A stretch of DNA of 45,888 nt from Polymorphobacter multimanifer (GCF_014205635.1 NZ_JACIIV010000029.1:1-45888), one strand, 5' to 3'. Positions 1-9,212 are shown, numbered from the stretch's first letter. Notes: a model not told the origin generated them from the sequence alone. Translations and numbers: made by a program.

Positions 1-72
1 GTCGCCCGCAAACTCGTCGTCGCCGCCAACGCCATCCTCAAATCCAGCACCCGATGGCAAAAACCAGCTTGA
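1..72 (+). CDS. IS110-family transposase, C-terminal fragment (cut by window edge)
   Basis: Reading from base 1 in frame 1 gives 24 codons closed by TGA at 70-72. The peptide has the pattern RKLVVAANAIL followed about eight residues later by WQKPA, which is how many IS110/IS1111-type transposases (DEDD N-terminal domain, Transposase_20 C-terminal domain) end. Only this tail is in the window, so catalytic residues cannot be seen. The few tens of bases after the stop (TTGACCGCCAATACAG type) resemble the short right end of such elements, so the element probably ends near 95-110. Family assignment rests on recall of typical C-termini. Recombination by this family uses a bridge RNA encoded at one end of the element; none can be pointed to here. 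Confidence 0.65.
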   Translation, partial: VARKLVVAANAILKSSTRWQKPA

Positions 73-432
73 CCGCCAATACAGTCGCCAGACCCTATGA
101 GTTGGTTTTCGCACCGCATAAGACGCGGGCTCACGGATCGGACATTCACAATCGTTTGATCAGATGCGGGTTCTTTTCCCAATACCAAGAACTACAGAAT
201 GGACGGTTGCCTGCGCAAAGCTAATCGGCAGCTTGCCGCTCTAAAGTCGGTCATTCGTGCTTATAGCTATCTCTTCACAGAGCGGACACCGACCCTACAT
301 GTGAATGGTGACTGAAACTTGGCTCCCCAGAATGTGGGTGCTAGGGTCCGTGAAAATACGGCGCAGCAAGCTGTCACCATGCTAGAGTATTCGCGCCGTC
401 GTTTCTCAAGGCTCGAACGGCCTGGGAGCGAG
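73..432. other. Non-coding stretch behind the IS110 end
   Basis: About 360 bases without a convincing gene. The first 20-40 bases are probably the right end of the IS110-type element. The rest is lower in GC than the neighbouring core genes. A TTG-started extension of the next gene from 319 is possible but has no ribosome binding site. No tRNA, hairpin terminator or clear direct repeat was seen. Confidence 0.4.
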
Positions 433-1584
433 ATGGCGGAATTTGAAGAAATTGCCCATTCGGGTGGCAAAATCACCGTCAGTGTCAGGACGGACGAGCA
501 GGGCCGACGAGAACATCAGCAGACCTACAGCGGCTCACGCCCAAACCTCATGTCCATGATCGCCGTCTGGGCGCTTCAGCAGGGGATTCCCATTGCGTCA
601 GTAAATTTGGGCGGGATTGGCGGCCAGCATGAGCTGCCTCCGGTCGGTGGCTGCTACATGATTATAATCGGGTCGGACAGCCACGGAAAATTCGGCCACC
701 ATTGTCCTGCGTGTAGGGGCTATTGGCGCAGCGGGCCATGGCCGCAGCTCTGCCCTTACTGCTGATTTCAGGATCAACCCTTCAACTTCCTGTCGGACGC
801 GCAGCAGCGTTATGTCGCACATTCGTGTCATGCCCTAACCGAGGCGCTGAACGCCGATCAAGATGTAAGCATCACCATCGACATGGACGCTGTGGCCGAT
901 GCCGCCGGTCAGGAAGGTGAGAGACCCCCATTCTATGTGTCCGAGGAAAGCCAGCAACATAAATTCACCTGCGCGGCCTGCAACGAGTACAATGACGTGA
1001 TCGGGCGCTTTGCCTATTGCTCGGCGTGCGGCACGCGCAATGATCTGGCGGTGTTCCGATCCGACATGGCCGCATTGCGCACTATCGCAACAGCGGAAAA
1101 GAGCGGACAAGCGGTGTGGGATGCGGTTTCGGCTTTCGACAATCTCGTCGGCCAATATACCAAACAATTCCTTGATGTCGTGCCCCTGTCGAAGCGACGT
1201 GCCGAACGTCTGCAGCGCGGCCGGTGCCATGATCTCGACGCGACCCTCGATGTGCTGCAGTGGTTCGATATCAACCTGATTACGGGCTTAGCAACGGGCG
1301 AGGTTGCGTTCCTAAAGCGCATGTTCCTGCGCCGGCACGTTTGTGAGCATAAGGGCGGAGAGGTCGATCAAGCCTATTTGGATGCGTCGGGCGATACGAG
1401 CGTGCGGCTAAAGCAGCACATATGCGAAAGCATGGAAGACGTTCACCGACTTATCAGCGGTCTCGATCGCATGGCGCAGCGGTTGCATGACGGATTTCAT
1501 GAGCTGCTGCCGCCACTCGAGAGGCCGATCCGCGCCTACGCCGAACGCCTTGCACGTCAGAAGGCCTATGGCGAGGGTCGGTAG
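433..1584 (+). pseudogene. Two-zinc-ribbon protein interrupted by an in-frame TGA
   Basis: One open frame runs from ATG at 433 (preceded by GGGAG at a good distance) to the stop at 1582-1584, broken only by TGA at 763-765. Before the TGA, 110 codons end in a zinc-ribbon-like run, CPAC then CPYC, twelve residues apart. In this type of ribbon the residue after the last Cys is normally Gly; GGA to TGA is a single change, so a nonsense mutation at that Gly is the simplest reading. After the TGA the frame continues without an internal start for about 39 codons, then carries a second ribbon (CAAC then CSACG) and a helical C-terminus. I do not recognise the family. It lies next to an IS end, as decaying accessory genes often do. 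UGA recoding is possible, but there is no sign of selenocysteine machinery or a SECIS-type hairpin. Confidence 0.6.
883..1584 (+). CDS. Unknown zinc-ribbon protein (C-terminal part of the interrupted gene)
   Basis: This 233-residue frame could be translated alone from ATG at 883, although no good ribosome binding site precedes it. Residues about 30-54 carry a zinc ribbon of the form CxxC, 14 residues, CxxCG. The remainder is predicted mostly helical, with many charged residues, and has no membrane segment or signal peptide. The frame is continuous upstream to the TGA at 763-765, so I prefer to read it as the back half of the broken gene rather than an independent gene. No function can be named; the neighbours (IS remnant, non-coding DNA) give no pathway. 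Confidence 0.4.
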   Translation: MDAVADAAGQEGERPPFYVSEESQQHKFTCAACNEYNDVIGRFAYCSACGTRNDLAVFRSDMAALRTIATAEKSGQAVWDAVSAFDNLVGQYTKQFLDVVPLSKRRAERLQRGRCHDLDATLDVLQWFDINLITGLATGEVAFLKRMFLRRHVCEHKGGEVDQAYLDASGDTSVRLKQHICESMEDVHRLISGLDRMAQRLHDGFHELLPPLERPIRAYAERLARQKAYGEGR

Positions 1585-1915
1585 GGAGATCGGCCCTGCC
1601 AGGCAGCTAGGCTGGCAATCGAACCAGTCTCACAGTTCTGGAACTGCGCTTTTCCGTGCAGCCGCCGGAATGGCTGCTTTAGCAGATGCGGGCCCAGAGC
1701 CTCGCAGTCTGCAATCGGCCCAAAACCCGCCAAGTCAACGATGTCTAAGGAATGTCGGCTTCAGCGTCCACTCTGAGTGCAACGTCAACGGTCGGCACTT
1801 TTAGGGTCATGACCATTCATCAGCTCGCGACCTAAAGCGTCAAAAGCATTCGATGGCCCAAGAAAACGAGGTCTGCGGCCCAACGCCTCAACCGCCGCAG
1901 GCTCCCACCCTCGCC
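1585..1915. other. Non-coding stretch between zinc-ribbon gene and zapE
   Basis: 331 bases. Around 1640-1800 the sequence has stops in all useful frames and the look of decayed coding or intergenic repeat DNA. No ribosome binding site plus open frame, tRNA or strong hairpin is visible. The last bases before 1916 are the 3' flank of zapE; no T-run terminator is evident. Confidence 0.4.
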
Positions 1916-3025
1916 TCAGCTCCCATGCCCCAGCGCCAGATAATCCACCGACTGCATCTCCATCACCCTAGACACCGTCCGCTCGAACTCGAACACATTG
2001 TCCCCCTGCACATATAGCCCCGCCGGCTCGGCATCCGCCGCCGCGATCAGCTTCACCTTCTGCTCGTAAAGCGCGTCGATCAGCGTGATGAACCGCGTCG
2101 CCTCGTTGCGGCTTTCCGGTCCCATCACCGGAATGCCGACGAGGAACACTGTGTGAAAGCGCCGCGCCACCGCCAGGTAATCCGCCGCCCCCAGCGGCTT
2201 TCGGCACAGCCGGCTGAACGAGAACACCGCCACCCCCTTCAAGGACTTCGGCACGAACAAGGTCCGTCCCCCCGGCACGTCGATCGTCTCGGTCGGCACC
2301 ATCGCCCGGTCCTCGACCGGATAATCGGTCATCCGGAAGAACGCCGCCGCCATCGCATCGGCCGCCGCCGGCCCGTTCGGCACATGCCAGGTCGGCGCAC
2401 CACCAAGCCGCGCCATCCGGTAATCGGTTGGCCCATCCAGCCCCAGCACATCGCACCGCGCCTCGATCAACGCGATGAAAGGCAGGAACAGCTGGCGGTT
2501 GAGCCCCTGCTTGTAGAGGTCCCCAGGCACCCGGTTGCTTGTCGCCACAACCGTCACCCCGGCCGCAAACAACCCCTCGAACAGCCGCGCCAGGATCGCC
2601 GCATCGGCAATGTCCTTCACCTGCATCTCGTCGAATGCCAGCAGCCGCGCCCCCGCTGCCACCTCCGCCGCCACCTTGCGCAACGGATCGGCCCCACCAT
2701 GCCCCCGCTCGGCATGAAGCCGCGCATGGATTTCCAGCATGAACTCATGGAAATGCACCCGTCGCTTCGGGCTCGCATCGAGATGCGCATAAAACAGGTC
2801 CATCATCATGGACTTGCCGCGCCCCACCCCGCCATGGAGATACACGCCGCGCACCGGCGCCGCCGTCTCGCCCTTCAGCCGCGCAAAAAACCCGGGCTTC
2901 TCCACCGGCCGCTCCAGCGCATCGGCCAGCGCATCGAGCCGCACTGCCACCGCCGCCTGCGCCGCATCGGGCCGAAGCTCGCCACGGTCGAGCAGCCCTT
3001 GATAAGCGGCCAGCACCCGCGCCAT
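1916..3025 (-). CDS. zapE: Cell division protein ZapE (AFG1-like ATPase)
   Basis: 369 residues, the usual length for bacterial ZapE/AFG1. This P-loop ATPase associates with the Z-ring and inner membrane in E. coli and is related to mitochondrial Lace1/AFG1. Visible motifs are Walker A GGVGRGKS at residues 65-72, a Walker B-like LLAFDEMQV at about 128-135, and the sensor ATSNR at 161-165. The start ATG at 3025 lies seven bases after the stop of the upstream thioesterase gene, so the two are probably co-transcribed, perhaps also with the sdh genes further upstream. Family identification is firm; the division role is inherited from E. coli work. Confidence 0.93.
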   Translation of the reverse strand: MARVLAAYQGLLDRGELRPDAAQAAVAVRLDALADALERPVEKPGFFARLKGETAAPVRGVYLHGGVGRGKSMMMDLFYAHLDASPKRRVHFHEFMLEIHARLHAERGHGGADPLRKVAAEVAAGARLLAFDEMQVKDIADAAILARLFEGLFAAGVTVVATSNRVPGDLYKQGLNRQLFLPFIALIEARCDVLGLDGPTDYRMARLGGAPTWHVPNGPAAADAMAAAFFRMTDYPVEDRAMVPTETIDVPGGRTLFVPKSLKGVAVFSFSRLCRKPLGAADYLAVARRFHTVFLVGIPVMGPESRNEATRFITLIDALYEQKVKLIAAADAEPAGLYVQGDNVFEFERTVSRVMEMQSVDYLALGHGS

Positions 3026-3032
3026 GCCGCGA

Positions 3033-3524
3033 TCAATCGACCTGCGTGCTCACCGGCCGCTCGGCCGCACCATCGCCCTCGGGCCGCGGCAGCCGCGCAA
3101 TCTTGCGCATCGTGCCGGTAAAACTCGCCACATTCACCCCGTCCTGCGTCACCAACCCACGCACGAACAGCATCTTGCCGGTTTCCTTCAAGATCTCGCC
3201 ACTCGCCTCGATCGGCTTGCCAACAATCCCGGCACTCAAGAAATCGGTCGCACAGCTCAGCGTCACCGCCGCACTGTTCTCCAGCTGCCGAAAGATGAAC
3301 GAGAACATCGCCATGTCGATGAACGACATGATGAAGCCGCCATGCACATAGCCGAGGCCATTCGAATGCCGCCGGTCGGTCTCCATCCGGCACACCACAT
3401 CGCCGGCCTCGGTCTCGCGAAACAGGAAATCGCCAAGCAGCGACGCAAAGCGCCCATCCGGATCACGCCGCCAGCGCGTCCAGCCAGCATTGGGACCTTC
3501 GGGGATGCGTTCACGTGCCATCAC
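3033..3524 (-). CDS. PaaI-type hotdog-fold acyl-CoA thioesterase
   Basis: 163 residues. It has the hotdog thioesterase core with the HGGF motif at 61-64 and an acidic residue at 70 on the following helix, as in the PaaI/4HBT families that hydrolyse aryl- or medium-chain acyl-CoA. No signal peptide, so cytoplasmic. Two ATGs lie together at the start (3524 and 3521); either may be used. It sits 74 bases after sdhB and 7 bases before zapE on the same strand. The substrate cannot be read from the sequence. Confidence 0.85.
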   Translation of the reverse strand: MMARERIPEGPNAGWTRWRRDPDGRFASLLGDFLFRETEAGDVVCRMETDRRHSNGLGYVHGGFIMSFIDMAMFSFIFRQLENSAAVTLSCATDFLSAGIVGKPIEASGEILKETGKMLFVRGLVTQDGVNVASFTGTMRKIARLPRPEGDGAAERPVSTQVD

Positions 3525-3598
3525 CCCGGATTAGGCTGCTGCGCTGCAACAGACAAGGGGCCTCCGGCGGCTGGGGCCTTAGGCCCCAGACCCCGAAA

Positions 3599-4384
3599 TC
3601 AGCCGGCGCGCTCGACCATCATCAGCTTGATCTCCGCGATGGCCTTCGCCGGGTTCAACCCCTTGGGGCACACGTTCGAGCAGTTCATGATCGTGTGGCA
3701 GCGATACAGCCGGAAAGGGTCCTCAAGCTGGTCGAGCCGCTCACCCGTCATCTCGTCGCGGCTGTCCGCCAGCCAGCGATACGCCTGCAGCAAGATCGCC
3801 GGCCCCAGAAACTTGTCGCTGTTCCACCAATAGCTCGGGCACGCCGTCGAGCAGCATGCGCACAGGATGCACTCGTAAAGGCCGTCGAGCTTCGACCGGT
3901 CCTCCACGCTCTGCAGCCGCTCTTCACCGCTGGGTGTCGGCGTCACCGTCTGCAGCCACGGCTTGATCGAGGCATATTGCGCATAGAAGTGCTTGAAATC
4001 AGGCACCAGGTCCTTGACCACCTCCATGTGCGGCAGCGGCAGCACGCGCACCTCGCCCTTGATGTCGGCAATCGCCTGGGTGCACGCCAGCGTGTTCAGC
4101 CCATCGATGTTCATCGAGCACGATCCGCAAATCCCCTCGCGGCACGACCGCCGAAAGGTCAGCGTGCTGTCGACCTCGGACTTGATCTTGATCAACGCAT
4201 CCAGAACCATCGGCCCGGTCTCGTCGAGGTCGAGCTCATAGGTGTCGTAGCGCGGGTTCGCCCCATCATCGGGGTTCCAGCGATACACCTTGAACGCGCG
4301 CACATTCTTCGCCCCGGCCGGTGCCGGGTAGCGCTTGCCGGCGCTGCTGATCTTGCTGTTCGCAGGGAGGGAAAATTCAGCCAT
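3599..4384 (-). CDS. sdhB: Succinate dehydrogenase iron-sulfur subunit
   Basis: 261 residues, normal for SdhB. It carries the electron-transfer clusters of complex II between FAD and quinone. Cysteines for the [2Fe-2S] cluster are at 81, 86, 89 and 101. Those for the [4Fe-4S] and [3Fe-4S] clusters are in [12 protein letters not shown] (172, 175, 178, 182) and [12 protein letters not shown] (229, 235, 239). The order of transcription is sdhC, sdhD, sdhA, a 117-residue unknown, then sdhB; the gap to the unknown gene is nine bases. All cluster ligands are intact. Confidence 0.97.
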   Translation of the reverse strand: MAEFSLPANSKISSAGKRYPAPAGAKNVRAFKVYRWNPDDGANPRYDTYELDLDETGPMVLDALIKIKSEVDSTLTFRRSCREGICGSCSMNIDGLNTLACTQAIADIKGEVRVLPLPHMEVVKDLVPDFKHFYAQYASIKPWLQTVTPTPSGEERLQSVEDRSKLDGLYECILCACCSTACPSYWWNSDKFLGPAILLQAYRWLADSRDEMTGERLDQLEDPFRLYRCHTIMNCSNVCPKGLNPAKAIAEIKLMMVERAG

Positions 4385-4393
4385 CGGAAGATC

Positions 4394-4747
4394 TCATCGC
4401 AGATAAAGGGCAAAAAGAAGAAAGGAATCCAACGCACCAAAGCCGGCAATCCCCAGCCACATCCGCTTCTGGCCCAGCCGAACTTCCGCCTGCAGCGACG
4501 CAAAGGCGGTGGCCATCTCGTCGTCGGTCGGCATCCGTGCCAATTGGCCCTCGATGGCCATCAGCCGCTCGGCGACCAGCTTTTCGGCGGGTGCAAGCGC
4601 CCGCAGCTCGATCAGGTCTGGCGCCGCAGGCTTCACAGGTCCAGCCTTGAAAATGCGCGAATACACCGAATTGAACAGCTTGCCCGCCACATCCTGAACG
4701 CGCGGGTTCAGCGCGACGTCGAGCAGAATGGCCGGGCCCAAAGCCAT
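4394..4747 (-). CDS. Small unknown protein encoded between sdhA and sdhB
   Basis: 117 residues with no family I can name. The N-terminal half has several Pro and hydrophobic residues, the middle (about 45-92) is a charged amphipathic helix rich in Glu, Arg and Ala, and residues about 96-115 form one hydrophobic segment. That gives a single C-terminal membrane anchor with a soluble N-terminal part. It lies 16 bases after sdhA and 9 bases before sdhB in the same direction, so it must be co-transcribed with complex II. A role as an accessory or assembly protein of complex II is an inference from position only. Confidence 0.8.
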   Translation of the reverse strand: MALGPAILLDVALNPRVQDVAGKLFNSVYSRIFKAGPVKPAAPDLIELRALAPAEKLVAERLMAIEGQLARMPTDDEMATAFASLQAEVRLGQKRMWLGIAGFGALDSFLLFALYLR

Positions 4748-4763
4748 CAGTTGACCTTCGCCA

Positions 4764-6551
4764 TCAGTAAACCCGCGCCTTCGGCTTGATGTACTGAATC
4801 TCGCTGGTCAGCGTATATTCGTGCACCGGCCGCTGCGCCAGCTCCACCGAGCCATCGCGGAACCAGCCCAGCGAGTGCTTCATGAAGCTCTCGTCATCGC
4901 GCTTGGGATAATCCTCGTGCATGTGCGCACCGCGGCTCTCGTGCCGCGCCTGCGCCATGTGCATCGTCAGCACCGCCTGGCCGATCATGTTGTCGAGCTC
5001 CATCGTCTCGATGAGGTCGGTGTTGAACACCAGGCTGCGGTCGGCAATGCCGATATCGGCCATGCGCTGGTAGATCGCGTCGATTTTGCGCGTCCCCTCG
5101 TCGAGAATTTCCGAGGTGCGGAAAACCGCAGCATTCGCCTGCATCGTCTTCTGCATCGCCAGCCGCACTTCGCTCGTCGGCGAGCCGCCCTTGGAATGCC
5201 GAAAGCCATCGAGCCGCCCCAGTGCCAGGTCGGCCGAGTCCTTCGGCAGTGGCGCATGCGCCGTCCCCGGCTTCAGCGTCTCGCCGATCCGGTGCGCGGT
5301 CGCTCGACCGAACACCACCAGGTCGATCAGGCTGTTCGATCCCAGCCGGTTGGCGCCATGCACGCTCACGCACGCCGCCTCGCCCACCGCGAACAGGCCC
5401 TGCACCACGGCATCCGGGTCGCCGTCCTTCAGCGTCACCACCTCACCATGATAGTTGGTCGGGATGCCGCCCATGTTGTAATGCACCGTCGGCGTCACCG
5501 GGATCGGCTCGCGCGTCACATCCACCCCGGCAAACACCTTTGCCGTCTCGGAAATGCCGGGCAGCCGCTCGTGCAGCACCGCCGGGTCGATATGGTTCAG
5601 GTGGAGGAAGATATGGTCCCCTTCCTTGCCCACGCCACGGCCTTCGCGCATCTCCATCGCCATCGACCGGCTCACCACATCGCGGCTCGCCAGGTCCTTC
5701 GCACTCGGTGCATAGCGCTCCATGAAGCGCTCGCCCTGCGAATTGGTCAGATAGCCGCCCTCGCCGCGCGCCCCTTCGGTGATGAGCACGCCGGCGCCGT
5801 AAATGCCCGTCGGGTGGAACTGCACGAACTCCATGTCCTGCATCGCCACGCCGGCACGGATCGCCATGCCGCCGCCGTCACCCGTCGAGGTGTGCGCGCT
5901 CGTCGCCGAAAAATAGCAGCGCCCATAGCCGCCGGTGGCAAGCACGGTCTTGTGGCTGCGGAAGCGGTGGATCGAGCCATCGTCCATGTTGATGGCGATC
6001 ACGCCGCGGCACTCGCCATCGACCATGATCAGGTCGATCGCGAAATATTCGATATAGAAGTCAGTCGCATACTTCAGGCTCTGCTGGTAGAGCGCGTGCA
6101 GCATCGCATGGCCGGTGCGGTCGGCGGCGGCACAGGTGCGCTGCGCCGGCGGGCCTTCGCCCATGTTCTGCATCATGCCGCCGAACGGCCGCTGATAGAT
6201 GCGCCCCGCCTCGGTGCGGCTGAACGGCACCCCGAAATGCTCGAGCTCGTAAACCGCCGCCGGCGCCTCGCGGCACAGATATTCGATCGCATCCTGGTCG
6301 CCCAGCCAGTCGGAGCCCTTTACCGTGTCATACATGTGCCAGGTCCAATGGTCGGGACCCATGTTGCCGAGCGAAGCTGCAATCCCGCCCTGCGCCGCCA
6401 CGGTGTGGCTGCGCGTCGGAAACACCTTGGTGATGCACGCCGTCTTCAACCCGGCTTCGGCAATCCCCATCGCCGCTCGCAGCCCCGAGCCCCCGGCGCC
6501 CACCACGACGGCATCATAGACATGATCGATGATCTGATAGGCTTCAGCCAT
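4764..6551 (-). CDS. sdhA: Succinate dehydrogenase flavoprotein subunit
   Basis: 595 residues, full length. It oxidises succinate to fumarate in the TCA cycle and passes electrons to SdhB. The FAD dinucleotide-binding motif GAGGSG is at 18-23. The His of [10 protein letters not shown] at residue 49 is the covalent FAD attachment site in this family. The substrate-site region HPTGIYGAG and the C-terminal SDH domain (RHESRGAH, then the [13 protein letters not shown] tail) are intact. The start codon follows the sdhD stop directly, with no spacer, indicating translational coupling. Confidence 0.98.
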   Translation of the reverse strand: MAEAYQIIDHVYDAVVVGAGGSGLRAAMGIAEAGLKTACITKVFPTRSHTVAAQGGIAASLGNMGPDHWTWHMYDTVKGSDWLGDQDAIEYLCREAPAAVYELEHFGVPFSRTEAGRIYQRPFGGMMQNMGEGPPAQRTCAAADRTGHAMLHALYQQSLKYATDFYIEYFAIDLIMVDGECRGVIAINMDDGSIHRFRSHKTVLATGGYGRCYFSATSAHTSTGDGGGMAIRAGVAMQDMEFVQFHPTGIYGAGVLITEGARGEGGYLTNSQGERFMERYAPSAKDLASRDVVSRSMAMEMREGRGVGKEGDHIFLHLNHIDPAVLHERLPGISETAKVFAGVDVTREPIPVTPTVHYNMGGIPTNYHGEVVTLKDGDPDAVVQGLFAVGEAACVSVHGANRLGSNSLIDLVVFGRATAHRIGETLKPGTAHAPLPKDSADLALGRLDGFRHSKGGSPTSEVRLAMQKTMQANAAVFRTSEILDEGTRKIDAIYQRMADIGIADRSLVFNTDLIETMELDNMIGQAVLTMHMAQARHESRGAHMHEDYPKRDDESFMKHSLGWFRDGSVELAQRPVHEYTLTSEIQYIKPKARVY

Positions 6552-6932
6552 TTACGCCGCTCCGAGTGCGATCTTGAGGACGGCGAAAACACCTGCGGCC
6601 GCCCCTGCCAATACATAGAAATTCAGTGCCAGCATGCCGATGACCCGCGCCGCACCATGGCTGTAATCTTCAAGCAACACCTGCACACCCAGTCGGAAAT
6701 GCCAGAACACCGAGACGATGAGGAGCAGCATCGGGACCGCAGCGACAGGCTGCCGCAGCCACAGCACCACGCTGGCATGGTCGAGCGACGGCAGCCGCAC
6801 CAGCGAGAAGATCAGCCACAGCATCAGCACCAGATTGCCCACCGCGGTTACCCGCTGCAGCCACCAATGGTGCACCCCGTCCTTGGCAGACCCCAGCCCC
6901 CGCACCCGGCCGAGTTCGGTTCCGGCACCCAT
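6552..6932 (-). CDS. sdhD: Succinate dehydrogenase membrane anchor subunit
   Basis: 126 residues with three hydrophobic segments (about 30-46, 63-84 and 98-120), as expected for SdhD. His78 in FWHFRLGVQ matches the family position near haem b. Asp89-Tyr90 match the quinone-site pair that follows about eleven residues later in E. coli SdhD. The start ATG at 6932 is two bases after the sdhC stop; a longer frame upstream overlaps sdhC and is not the real start. Together with SdhC it anchors complex II in the inner membrane and binds ubiquinone. Confidence 0.95.
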   Translation of the reverse strand: MGAGTELGRVRGLGSAKDGVHHWWLQRVTAVGNLVLMLWLIFSLVRLPSLDHASVVLWLRQPVAAVPMLLLIVSVFWHFRLGVQVLLEDYSHGAARVIGMLALNFYVLAGAAAGVFAVLKIALGAA

Positions 6933-6934
6933 GG

Positions 6935-7342
6935 TCAAAATCCCTTGGTGGTAAAGATGATCGCCCAGGTCGCCACTGTCAGCACCACCGAAGCGATGAA
7001 GGTGGTGAACGCCGAGGCGCGGTTGGCAGCCAGATCGAAATTCTGTCCGGTGTCCATCACCAGATGCCGGATGCCCGATGCCATGTGCTGGTAGAACACC
7101 CAGGTGAAGCCGATGCCGACGAGGATGCCGAACCAGCCCGTCGCCACCGACAGGAAAAGCGCATAGGCCTCCGGCCCGGTCGCCGCGGCAATCAGCCACC
7201 ACAGGAACAGCACCACGGCCCCCATCGCCATCGCATTGCCGGTGATGCGATGCGTCATCGAGACAACGGCATGCACCCGCCACTTCCAGATGGTCATGTG
7301 CGGCGACAACGGCCGCGGAGATATCGGACGGCCGGCCATCAA
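6935..7342 (-). CDS. sdhC: Succinate dehydrogenase cytochrome b556 subunit
   Basis: 135 residues with three membrane segments. It has the N-terminal SdhC signature RPLSPHMTIWKW followed by SMTHRITG, which contributes to the quinone pocket. The haem b motif is HMASGIRHLVMD; its first His (86) corresponds to the E. coli haem ligand. The gene opens the operon and has GGGAG shortly upstream of ATG 7342. The 65-base gap to the upstream DUF1330 gene is the likely place for the sdh promoter. Confidence 0.96.
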   Translation of the reverse strand: MMAGRPISPRPLSPHMTIWKWRVHAVVSMTHRITGNAMAMGAVVLFLWWLIAAATGPEAYALFLSVATGWFGILVGIGFTWVFYQHMASGIRHLVMDTGQNFDLAANRASAFTTFIASVVLTVATWAIIFTTKGF

Positions 7343-7407
7343 ACTCCCAATTCTCGTCAGAAATTCAGTCGGCGCAGTTTAGTCATTCCCCGCACCCGCG
7401 CAACCGT

Positions 7408-7833
7408 TCATCCTTGATGATCGCCGCACTGCAGCAACACCGTCCGCGCCAAACCGGCATATCGGTGGCGCAGCGCCTCCCGGTAGGTGGCATCGGCCAT
7501 CATCGCCAGGAAATGCTGCCGGCTCGGGTAGCGCACGATCAGCACCTTGTCCCAATCGGTCTCCGGCGTCCCCGCCATCCCGATGAACACCTGTCCCACC
7601 GGCCCGTCATACAGCACCTGAGCGTTGCTCACCGCCCCCACCGTCTCCACGAACGCGGTCTGATACCGGGCATAGGCCGCCGCCCCGCTCATCGCCGGCT
7701 CGTTGTCATCAGCCCCATACTCCGCCACCGCGCGAAACTTGAGCAGGTTGAGCATCACCACCGGCCCCTCGGGTCCCGCATCGCGCAGGGCGCGCACCTG
7801 ATCGGTGGTGGGATCGATCGAGCGGTCGGTCAT
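7408..7833 (-). CDS. DUF1330 domain protein
   Basis: 141 residues. The pattern VVMLNLLKFR, then SGAAAYARYQ, then VLIVRYPSRQHFLAMM is the ferredoxin-like fold of DUF1330, a dimeric alpha/beta-barrel family related to EthD and NIPSNAP; no reaction is established. ATG at 7833 overlaps the MATE stop as ATGA, so it is translated with the exporter upstream. It is the last gene of a six-gene overlapping run that begins with the acyl-CoA dehydrogenase at 12762. No signal peptide or membrane segment. Confidence 0.85.
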   Translation of the reverse strand: MTDRSIDPTTDQVRALRDAGPEGPVVMLNLLKFRAVAEYGADDNEPAMSGAAAYARYQTAFVETVGAVSNAQVLYDGPVGQVFIGMAGTPETDWDKVLIVRYPSRQHFLAMMADATYREALRHRYAGLARTVLLQCGDHQG

Positions 7834-9212
7834 CGGCGTCTCCAGTCGGCAATGCGCACGGCATGCGCCGTCGCCGCGCCATAGGCCAGCATCCCCAGCC
7901 CCACCAGCGCGAACACCGCCGAAAGCCCCATGCCGCTGCGCAGGATCAGCGCCGCTCCCAGCCCCACCACCAGCAGCCGCACCGTGCCCGCAAGCACCAC
8001 GCCCTTCACGCGCCCGGCCGCCAGCGACGAGAAATACAGCGCCAGCCCGGCGCCATAAAAGGCATAGCCCGGCCCCGCGCCGCGGAAATAGCCCGATGCC
8101 GCCGCACGCACCGCCGGCGCATCGCTGAACATCAGCGTCCAGGCATCGGGCACGATCGCCAACACCAGCCCCACGGCCCCCAGCATCGCCGCCGAAATGC
8201 CGCCGGCGGTCCAGGCCACAAGCCGCGCCCGCGCCACATCGCCCGCGCCGATCGCACCCCCCACCATCGGCACCGATGCGACGCCCACCGCAAACGCAAT
8301 CGGCACCATCAGGAATTCCAGCCGCGTGCCGATGCCATAGCCCGCCAGCGCATCCGGTCCGAAAGAGGCCACCAGCCGGGTCAGGATCAGCACCGTCAAG
8401 ATCGTCTGCAGCGGCGAGATCAACGCCGGCCCGCCAACGCGCAAAATGTCGGCAAAGCGCGCCCGGCTGAGCGGCGTGCCGAACAGATCGAGCCGCAAGC
8501 CCGTCCGCCCGCGCCGCAGCACGCCCAGGAGCAGCAGCGCCCCGGCGGTCGATGCCACCACTTGCCCCGCCGCCACCCCGGCCATGCCGAGCCGCGGCAA
8601 TGGCCCCAGCCCCAGCCCCAGCCCGCCGCCGACCAGCACCTGCAGCACCGCCGCCAGCAGCAGCACCGCCGACGGGGCGGCCATGGCGCCGACGCCGCGC
8701 AGCACCGCCGCCAGCAGGTTGAGCATCCACACCATCGCCGACCCCAGAAAGGCCACGCCGGCAAAGGCCACCGCCTCGTCCAATGCCACGCCGCGTCCGC
8801 CCAGCAGCATCAGCAGCGGCCGCGCCAGCAGCAGCATGAGCAGCGACGTCAGCCCGCCCGCCACCAGTGCCAGCCACACGGCATGCGCGGCAATCGCCTC
8901 GGCCCGCGCCCGCTCGCCGGCCCCCAGCGCCTGTGCGATCGCCGCCGAAACCCCGCTGCCGATGGCGCCGGCCGAAAACATGCCCTGCAGCATGATGAGC
9001 GGAAACACGAGTGCCATCCCCGCCAGCGCCCCCACGCCGAGCAGCCCCACATAGGCCGTCTCGGCAATCGTCGCCGCCGAGCCCGCCAGCATCGCCCCCA
9101 TGTTCGGCAAGGCCAGCCGCATCAGCGTCGGCAGGATCGGCGCGGTGAGGATCGGCGAGGGGGCCGCCGCCGCGCTGTCCACCGGTCGGGCAGGCAGCTC
9201 GCGCCGGCTCAC
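7830..9212 (-). CDS. MATE family multidrug/metabolite exporter
   Basis: 460 residues with about twelve hydrophobic segments in two similar halves, typical of MATE antiporters that export cationic drugs or metabolites using Na+ or H+. Family hallmarks include the N-terminal PTLMRLALPNMGAML helix and the RxGGP segment at the start of the second half. I chose GTG at 9212, which overlaps the TGA of the upstream hydrolase as GTGA; a longer frame would run 66 bases into that gene. It lies within an overlapping operon with an exported hydrolase and the Lva-like enzymes, so the cargo could be a catabolic intermediate, but that is inference. Confidence 0.88.
   Translation of the reverse strand: MSRRELPARPVDSAAAAPSPILTAPILPTLMRLALPNMGAMLAGSAATIAETAYVGLLGVGALAGMALVFPLIMLQGMFSAGAIGSGVSAAIAQALGAGERARAEAIAAHAVWLALVAGGLTSLLMLLLARPLLMLLGGRGVALDEAVAFAGVAFLGSAMVWMLNLLAAVLRGVGAMAAPSAVLLLAAVLQVLVGGGLGLGLGPLPRLGMAGVAAGQVVASTAGALLLLGVLRRGRTGLRLDLFGTPLSRARFADILRVGGPALISPLQTILTVLILTRLVASFGPDALAGYGIGTRLEFLMVPIAFAVGVASVPMVGGAIGAGDVARARLVAWTAGGISAAMLGAVGLVLAIVPDAWTLMFSDAPAVRAAASGYFRGAGPGYAFYGAGLALYFSSLAAGRVKGVVLAGTVRLLVVGLGAALILRSGMGLSAVFALVGLGMLAYGAATAHAVRIADWRRR

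Noticed and set aside
763-765. Selenocysteine or other UGA recoding
   Set aside because: No SECIS-like hairpin or selenium genes are visible, and a Gly codon mutation explains the TGA simply.
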